A DNA stretch of 64,000 nucleotides from assembly GCA_002504405.1 (NCBI GenBank), contig DARO01000003.1:17516-81515 (forward strand). The letters run 5' to 3'. The DNA comes from Methanomassiliicoccaceae archaeon UBA71 (GTDB taxonomy: Archaea; Thermoplasmatota; Thermoplasmata; Methanomassiliicoccales; Methanomethylophilaceae). Below the pieces are notes generated by a model, which saw only the letters and a list, made by a program, of their open reading frames with translations, had not been told where the DNA came from and searched no databases. Both the position numbers and the translations under genes were made by a program. Shown here one piece after another: positions 58,529 to 64,000 of the stretch; within the stretch, counting starts at the first letter, position 1; each line of letters opens with the position of its first letter.

Positions 58529-61500
58529 ATGAACACAAAATCTACAATAATCGCGGCGTTGCTGGTAGCGGCAATCGCGGCGATCGCCTTCGTTCCGGCG
58601 AACGGGTCTGACGCCGTGGAGATCCCTGCCGAAGACGTTCAGATCGACTACTATGCCGAAGCCAAGTGGCTCGACATCAGTCTGCCTTCCGAGTACGCGG
58701 ACACCTACAAGTACACGATCACCGGCGACGATGGATCTTCACTTGAAGACGAAGTTGCAATAATCGACAAAGGAGATTCTGCTAGAGGATCTATCGAAGG
58801 CATCGTGCTAGACACATCCAACGTATACTACACCATCGAACTTACCGGAGTCACTCACAGCGACAACACGGCCGTTGCGAACTTCGGAGCAGTGACCGTC
58901 ACCATCGTCCAGCCCGACAACGGCCAGATCGTCGTCATGAACGGAGAGAACCAGGTCAACGACGGAGACAAGGTTGCCGTCGATACGAGCCTGGACATCA
59001 CCGTGACCGCCGACCAGGGATACCAGGTCGTAGGAGAGACGTCCTACACCCTGATCGTCAACAGCGACGTCACCATCGCCGCGGACATCCAGCCCGTGCC
59101 CGTCACATACACCATCGCCTCCAACAACGCTGCATGGGGAACCGTGAGCGTGGAAGAGGTCACGGTCACCGCAGGCACGGAACCCGCCTTCGACGGAGCC
59201 ACCGTGACCATCGGCGGGACCGTCGTCACCGCCACCCCCGCCGACGCAGACGAGCAGTACACGTACTCCTTCGTCGAGTGGAACGTGGACGGGACCACGA
59301 TCACCGCGGTCTTCGAGCAGACCGCGATTGTCTACGACGTGACTGTGGCGCCCGCGGAGAACGGTACCGTCACCGCCACCCCCACCGCCGGAGCGTTCGG
59401 CGAGGAAGTGACCATCACCATGACCCCCTCCCAGGGCTACGTCCTCGGAGAGCTCACGATCAATGGCGTCACCGTCACCGATGGAATCGACGAGGCCGAC
59501 GGCATCTACACCTATGTCACGGTAATCGCCGGTGACATAACCGTCTCCGCGACATTCGTGGAGCCCGCCGGCCCCGACAGGGAGTTCAGCAACCAGATCA
59601 TCCTCGCCGACGGAGCAGTCATCGACGAGAAGTCCTCGATCAACGCCAGCTACACCCAGGAGGTCCTCGTCACCGGTGACGTCAAGGTCATCGCTGGCGG
59701 AGAGATATTCATCAATGGGAAGCTCACCATCCAGGACGGCGCGTCCCTGGAGATCGTGAGCGGAGGAAAGGTCATCGTCGACAGAACCGGACTTGTCGAC
59801 GTCCAGGGAGACCTGGTCGCCGAGGCCGGCACGGACGGAGTCACCTTCCAGTACGGCGGATGCAAGATGACCGTCGCCGGAACCGTCATCCTCGAGGGTG
59901 CCGACTCCTTCGCCACCACATCCACAGCCACCGGAATCGAGGTCTCCGGACTCTTCGAGGTCGGGGAAGAGGCCACCGCCGACATCGACGGCATGACCGT
60001 CGCCAAGGGCGGGGAGCTCGCCGTCTACGGCGTCGCGTCCGGTACCGTCAGCAACGCCGGTACCGTCACCATCGACTCCGAGGGCATATCCGCCGAGTCT
60101 GTGATCAACGACCTCACCATATCCATAACCGCAGTCGACGCCGTCGTGAACGTCGACAACGTCTTCGGGACCGTCACCGTCACAGACGCCGACATGAAGT
60201 TCACCTACCAGGGACAGGAGAAGGACATGGTCAACGACAACACCGTGACCTTCACCAACGTCTCCGGCGCAGCCGTCACCGAGAGCGTCCAGTACAAGAC
60301 CGAGAACGGCACCAGGAACGGGTACAACACCATGAACCTGTCCGGGGCCGTCGACGTCGCGTCCAACTACGACGCCACCGAGGTCGATGGAGCTGCAGTG
60401 GCCGTCGTTTCCGAGAACAGATCCAGTCCCGACTCCTACGTCGCCAGCTTCGCCATCGGCGAGGACATGTCCTTCGGAGAGGTCGCTGTGACCCTCAACG
60501 GAAGCATCTCCGTCAGCGCCGCCGTCGACGCCGTCGACGCCACCATAACGCTCGACGGGGACCTCAGGGTCACCGGCAGCATAACCGCCGGCACCGAGAT
60601 TAAGGGTGACACCGTCAGCGCCGCCATGTACTCCACCGGCACCGGGTCCGACCTGGTGTACGTGTACACCACCCTCAAGTCCGCCCTGGACGCGGGGGCC
60701 ACCGCCATCACCGTCACCGGATCCATCGTCATCGCCGAGGACATAACCATCCCCGTGGGCACCACCGTCGATGTCAGGAACGCCAAGGAGGTCACCATAG
60801 AGGAGCAGGCCACCGTCACCGTGCAGGCCGCCGACAGGAAGAGCGGAAAGCTCGTCACATCCGCTGAGGAGGACTACATCGCCGTGGACGGGACCCTGGT
60901 CGTCCAGGACCTGTCCAAGAGCGGACTGAAGGAGGCCGCCGTCCTGAGCGACACCTTCAACAAGGCCGACGACGCGGTCACGTACACCAACATCTACAAC
61001 GCAGTGGCGTCCGCCGCCGACGGCGAGACCGTCGAGGTCGCACGCGGTGCCCCCCTCACACTCGAGAAGGACCTGACCGTGCCCGCCGGCGTCACCCTCA
61101 GCATCCCCGAGAGCGAGTATGTCGATGTGGACAACGGCGTCACCGTGACCGTGGACGGCAAGCTCGTCGTCAACGGCATCTACACCATCGCTGACGAGAC
61201 CGGCAATGTCGGAGATGCCGACTACGAGGCCGCCGGGGCCACCGTCGTCAACGGCATGATGCAGTTCGTCGACAATGATGAACTCCTCACCTACTACTCC
61301 GGAAAGATCGCCGGTGCGTACTACCTGTACAAGGACATGTGCACCATCTCCCCGCTGGCGACCGCCGCGGAGCTGGTGAACGACATCGAGTCCGAGATCA
61401 TCTACCTGTTCGGCGATATCGTCGTCGGAGACATCGCCTTCGACTACAGCGGCGAGGAGATGGTCATCCTCATCGTCGACGAGGACTCCAGCCTCGAGGC

Positions 61501-62725
61501 CGGCACCATAACCCTCGGCGGAATAGCGTTCGCAGCCTATGGTGTGGTCACGGCGGACATCGCCATGGCCAACGGCACCGTGTCCCTGGTCAACGTCCTC
61601 AACATCGGAATGATGGATGTGCACCACTACGTGGACGACGACCTCGTCAGCATATCCGTGATCGCCGGATATGTCGAGGCGTACGACGACCCCGACACCA
61701 CCGCCGTCGAGACCGGCAGCGTCACAGTCGCCTCCGGCTCCGTGTCCCTGATGGAGTTCGCTACCGGATCCACCGTCGACTTCACGGTCGCCTCCGGAGC
61801 CACCGCCACCGTGTACGCCGGGGTCTTCACCGGCGACGTGTACGTCGACGGCACCATGACCCTGGCCTCCGAGAGTGTCAGCACGGAGGAGGCAGTCGAG
61901 CTCGCCCCCGGCACGGTCAGGTTCCAGACGGTCACCGTCATGGGCACCTTCTCCGCCGAGGGAAGCAAGACCGCCACCTTCACGACCCTGTACGTCGGCA
62001 TCACCGCCAAGGACCTGGGCATCGGCGCGGCCGCGTCCGTCGACGGGCTCGTCCCCGCCGACGCGTACTCCGTCGCCTTCGTCTCCCCCGACTCCACCGT
62101 CGGGGAGTCCTTCGAGGGCCTGGGGAGCACCGAGTACTACGTGGAGGACGCCCTGTACGTCACCGCCTACGCCAACAAGTCCAACGATGTGGCGATCGAC
62201 GGCGTCCAGGTCGAACCCGAGAACGCCCTCTTCCAGTACTGGTACGCGGTGGTCGACGACAAGGTCGTCGTAATCGACTACGCCGACTACCCCAGCCACA
62301 CCGTCGGAGCCTTCGACAAGGTCTTCGCCGAGATCAACTACAAGATCTACTCCATCAAGGTCATCGCCGGCAACGGTGTCGGAACCGTCGCCGTCAACGG
62401 CGTCGTCATGGAGAAGGACGGCAACAACACCTTCACCATGAGCGGCCTGGTCGCCGGAACGTACACCATAACCTACACGGTCAAGACCGGTTACGAGGGC
62501 ACGTCCACCATGACCGTCGACGGCAAGGTCATCGACGGCAAGGTCACCCTCTCCGGAACCGACGTCAGGTCCGTCACCGTCAACCTCAGCGACGTGGAGC
62601 CCAACTACACCGCCCCCGTCGCCGACGACGACGGCATGGGCCTGACGGACTACCTGCTCATAGTGCTGGTGGTCCTCATCCTCGTCATGGCCGTCATAGT
62701 GGCCATGAGGCTGATGAGGTCCTGA
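58529..62725 (+). CDS. Adhesin-like giant surface protein 4
   Basis: 1398-residue protein. The signal peptide is TIIAALLVAAIAAIAFVPA. Early residues contain InlB/bacterial-repeat-like units (GYQVVGETSYTL, NGTVTATPTAGAFGEEVTI, GYVLGELTINGV), followed by beta-helix-like repeats. The C-terminus DGMGLTDYLLIVLVVLILVM with MRLMRS is the shared anchor. It lacks site A-type 5' sequence and is instead the second gene behind adhesin 3, with GAGGGTGATTTGAC before the ATG. G+C is uniformly high, unlike the 5' ends of adhesins 1-3. Confidence 0.8.
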   Translation: MNTKSTIIAALLVAAIAAIAFVPANGSDAVEIPAEDVQIDYYAEAKWLDISLPSEYADTYKYTITGDDGSSLEDEVAIIDKGDSARGSIEGIVLDTSNVYYTIELTGVTHSDNTAVANFGAVTVTIVQPDNGQIVVMNGENQVNDGDKVAVDTSLDITVTADQGYQVVGETSYTLIVNSDVTIAADIQPVPVTYTIASNNAAWGTVSVEEVTVTAGTEPAFDGATVTIGGTVVTATPADADEQYTYSFVEWNVDGTTITAVFEQTAIVYDVTVAPAENGTVTATPTAGAFGEEVTITMTPSQGYVLGELTINGVTVTDGIDEADGIYTYVTVIAGDITVSATFVEPAGPDREFSNQIILADGAVIDEKSSINASYTQEVLVTGDVKVIAGGEIFINGKLTIQDGASLEIVSGGKVIVDRTGLVDVQGDLVAEAGTDGVTFQYGGCKMTVAGTVILEGADSFATTSTATGIEVSGLFEVGEEATADIDGMTVAKGGELAVYGVASGTVSNAGTVTIDSEGISAESVINDLTISITAVDAVVNVDNVFGTVTVTDADMKFTYQGQEKDMVNDNTVTFTNVSGAAVTESVQYKTENGTRNGYNTMNLSGAVDVASNYDATEVDGAAVAVVSENRSSPDSYVASFAIGEDMSFGEVAVTLNGSISVSAAVDAVDATITLDGDLRVTGSITAGTEIKGDTVSAAMYSTGTGSDLVYVYTTLKSALDAGATAITVTGSIVIAEDITIPVGTTVDVRNAKEVTIEEQATVTVQAADRKSGKLVTSAEEDYIAVDGTLVVQDLSKSGLKEAAVLSDTFNKADDAVTYTNIYNAVASAADGETVEVARGAPLTLEKDLTVPAGVTLSIPESEYVDVDNGVTVTVDGKLVVNGIYTIADETGNVGDADYEAAGATVVNGMMQFVDNDELLTYYSGKIAGAYYLYKDMCTISPLATAAELVNDIESEIIYLFGDIVVGDIAFDYSGEEMVILIVDEDSSLEAGTITLGGIAFAAYGVVTADIAMANGTVSLVNVLNIGMMDVHHYVDDDLVSISVIAGYVEAYDDPDTTAVETGSVTVASGSVSLMEFATGSTVDFTVASGATATVYAGVFTGDVYVDGTMTLASESVSTEEAVELAPGTVRFQTVTVMGTFSAEGSKTATFTTLYVGITAKDLGIGAAASVDGLVPADAYSVAFVSPDSTVGESFEGLGSTEYYVEDALYVTAYANKSNDVAIDGVQVEPENALFQYWYAVVDDKVVVIDYADYPSHTVGAFDKVFAEINYKIYSIKVIAGNGVGTVAVNGVVMEKDGNNTFTMSGLVAGTYTITYTVKTGYEGTSTMTVDGKVIDGKVTLSGTDVRSVTVNLSDVEPNYTAPVADDDGMGLTDYLLIVLVVLILVMAVIVAMRLMRS

Positions 62726-62767
62726 TAACCGAACTACAAGGGTTGGACGACTGAGCGTGGAAAACGA

Positions 62768-62853
62768 GAACATCTGCTCCTCACGTGAGGGAACGTGAAC
62801 CCACCAGATACCTGAAGAGAAAACGGGGCCCCGGATACAAGGGCCGGGGCCCC
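62768..62853 (+). terminator. 3'-UTR element and hairpin after adhesin 4
   Basis: GAACATCTGCTCC, hairpin TCACGT-GAGGGA-ACGTGA (62781-62798), then terminator stem GGGGCCCCGG/CCGGGGCCCC (62825-62853). Third copy of the conserved module; a regulator gene follows, as after adhesin 1. Confidence 0.65.
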
Positions 62854-62888
62854 CACATTACCATAACGCGATACGGAGAACGACCGCC

Positions 62889-63182
62889 ATGGACAGAGAT
62901 CCTGAAGGGGCGCCGCTGCTCGAGGAGAGGCACGCCATATCCATCCTCCTGTTCCTGAGGGATAACGGCCCGTCGAAGAAGACCGACATCTACTCCAAGG
63001 TGTCCACCAACCCCAGGATGCCGGACAAGCTGGACATGCTGGAGGACGCCGGCCTGATCGTCCAGATTCAGGATGCATCCACCAGGAGGGTGACGGTATC
63101 CCTCACCCCCGCCGGGGAGGAGGTCGCCTCCATGCTCTCGGAGATCTCCCGCATCGTCTCCGGCATCCGCCGGAAGGGCTGA
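62889..63182 (+). CDS. Winged-helix transcription regulator 2
   Basis: 97-residue paralogue of the regulator at 44349-44681. It has AISILLFLRDNGPSKKTDIY, STNPRMPDKLDMLEDAGLIV (one residue different from regulator 1 in this segment) and STRRVTVSLTPAGEEVA. The recognition region is almost unchanged between the two, so they probably bind the same DNA. It follows adhesin 4 and precedes inverted site E. Confidence 0.8.
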   Translation: MDRDPEGAPLLEERHAISILLFLRDNGPSKKTDIYSKVSTNPRMPDKLDMLEDAGLIVQIQDASTRRVTVSLTPAGEEVASMLSEISRIVSGIRRKG

Positions 63183-63208
63183 CTTCTCCAGCCCCTCTCC
63201 TTCTCTCT

Positions 63209-63365
63209 TTTGCAATAATCACTCCCGGTCCGGTCGGTTTCTCCCGAGGCCCCTAAGGCCGGAGTGCGTCCGCCCCCGACCGGGGACATCCGGCACTTCG
63301 CCTGGAAAAGGGGGAGGACACGGAAGACGGGAATGCGACGGAAACCCCAAGGGTTACGTGCGAGG
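63209..63365 (-). repeat. Inverted site E region behind regulator 2
   Basis: Near repeat of the block behind regulator 1. It holds CCGGTCGG (63230-63237) and CCGACCGG (63276-63283), then a degenerate inverted site (63282-63301; five differences from site D) and an inverted promoter-like flank with CCCCCTTTTCCAGGC on the minus strand. The degeneration suggests an old or inactive copy. The rest of 63366-63509 shows nothing. Confidence 0.6.
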
Positions 63366-63509
63366 GAGCGGAACAACCGGCGGCGCGTGTTTCGGAAACG
63401 TCCTTTGCAACGACCGTTCGGATCCGTACGCAGAGCTTGACCATACCCCCCGACCATTTCGGATGGGCCTTGCCGCAGACGGGATGGTCCGCGGCGACCA
63501 TCGCCCGTA

Positions 63510-63624
63510 TGAAAATGAGGAACGGTTTAACGTGAAAATGAGGAACCGTATTTCAGGAAAATCGGTAACTTACACTCGTGAAAACGAGGAACAGATTCAC
63601 GTGAAAATGAGGAACCATAATAAT
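63510..63624 (+). repeat. Five 23-bp-phased repeats before the AAA_14 gene
   Basis: TGAAAATGAGGAAC begins at 63510, 63533 and 63602; TGAAAACGAGGAAC begins at 63579; a degenerate GGAAAATCGGTAAC begins at 63556. The starts are exactly 23 bp apart, giving five units. The array ends about 22 bases before the next ATG, so it is probably an operator array for that gene; an iteron-like role is possible but less likely. Confidence 0.65.
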
Positions 63625-63646
63625 ACGGCAATCCTATGTCCGGTAC

Positions 63647-64000
63647 ATGACGCTGACCCCCGCGGGATACCGCCCGAGATACGTGGACTCCATGATCGAC
63701 CTGATGCTGGAGGCGTTCGGCGCCGTCTGTGTGGAAGGCCCGAAGCACTGCGGCAAGACCTGGTCCTCCCTGAACCGCGCGGAGAGCTGCATGATGATAG
63801 CCGACCCCGCCGGGGACTTCGAGAACCGCAGGCTGGTGAGCGCGGAGGTGGGCCGCTCCCTGTCCGGCGCCGTCCCCCACCTCGTGGACGAGTGGCAGGA
63901 GGTCCCCGGGATATGGGATGCCGTCCGCGCCGAGGTGGACCGCTCCCCGGACAACGGCAGGTTCATACTGACCGGCTCCTCCACCCCGGTCCGCAAGGGG
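63647..64000 (+). CDS. AAA_14/DUF4143-type ATPase, N-terminal part
   Basis: 118 codons visible, open to the window edge. It starts MTLTPAGYRPRYVDSMIDLM, with a complete Walker A EGPKHCGKTW, Walker B-like LVDEWQEVPGIWDAV and a sensor segment FILTGSSTPV, all typical of AAA_14 ATPases that carry DUF4143 downstream. The role of this family is unclear; several are linked to stress or phase-variable loci. An intact counterpart to the decayed fragment at 28708-29199, though the two are not close in sequence. Confidence 0.82.
   Translation, partial: MTLTPAGYRPRYVDSMIDLMLEAFGAVCVEGPKHCGKTWSSLNRAESCMMIADPAGDFENRRLVSAEVGRSLSGAVPHLVDEWQEVPGIWDAVRAEVDRSPDNGRFILTGSSTPVRKG

Noticed and set aside
58808..62773. 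Leftward open frame of more than 1300 codons antisense to adhesin 4
   Set aside because: Same cause: the G+C-rich adhesin codons leave the antisense frame open. The predicted product is a low-complexity G/D/V run.
44285..62853. The repeated G/C hairpins as insertion-sequence ends
   Set aside because: There is no transposase gene nor target duplication, and each hairpin sits right after an adhesin stop, so terminators fit better.
63510..63624. CRISPR array
   Set aside because: The repeats are only 14 bases with 9-base gaps and number five; CRISPR spacers are far longer.

Overview
The window looks like chromosome from a methanogenic archaeon of high G+C content, most likely a Methanomassiliicoccales (Methanomethylophilaceae-like) gut or rumen methylotroph. 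This is inferred from genes for coenzyme F430 assembly, a complete anaerobic cobalamin route, archaeal TATA-type promoters and very large secreted adhesin-like proteins with a shared C-terminal membrane anchor. Species cannot be fixed from the sequence alone.

Positions 1-12765 hold most of a leftward F430 operon (cfbC-cfbA-cfbE-cfbD, with cfbD cut by the window edge), housekeeping genes (alpha/beta hydrolase, GNAT, RluF-type pseudouridine synthase, pirin, P1B metal ATPase) and a cobalt ECF transporter (cbiMN-cbiQ-cbiO-cbiO). Positions 13184-21659 carry the corrin-ring genes as two divergent operons: cbiL-F-H-C leftward and cbiD-G-(J-E-T fusion)-A rightward. A corrinoid/siderophore-type ABC transporter follows (21735-25032); its binding protein carries a dockerin-like module. 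Positions 29179-35693 hold a seven-gene tetrapyrrole operon (sirC-hemA-hemB-hemL-hemC-cobA-hemD). The window therefore encodes almost the whole path from glutamyl-tRNA to cobyrinate a,c-diamide, plus most of the F430 branch. A palindrome, TTGGAT-N5-ATCCAA, recurs before the cobalt transporter, between the two cbi operons, before the ABC transporter and before the hem operon. It looks like the operator of one cobalt/corrinoid regulon.

Positions 25216-28646 contain a zinc-ribbon membrane P-loop protein, a parvulin, two small multi-pass membrane proteins and a short hypothetical protein. Positions 28708-29199 are a decayed AAA_14/DUF4143 ATPase fragment. MetY and an EFR1-type flavodoxin/ferredoxin protein follow.

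From 38081 to 63320 the window changes character. A tyrosine recombinase sits 110 bp upstream of the first of four large adhesin genes. A short site (GCAAAG core followed by TAC[C/G]AAATGTTCC) lies at the 5' end of three adhesin transcription units in direct orientation. It also lies, inverted and with a promoter-like flank, behind two small winged-helix regulator genes. The adhesins share 5' ends, 3' ends, a covarying 3'-UTR hairpin and strong terminators. Between the adhesins lie an AAA ATPase/TOPRIM pair and a PIN/antitoxin pair, both probably defence or stability modules. I read this as a candidate recombinase-switched surface-protein array, unproven from one sequence. The window ends with five 23-bp-phased repeats upstream of a second, cut-off AAA_14 ATPase gene.
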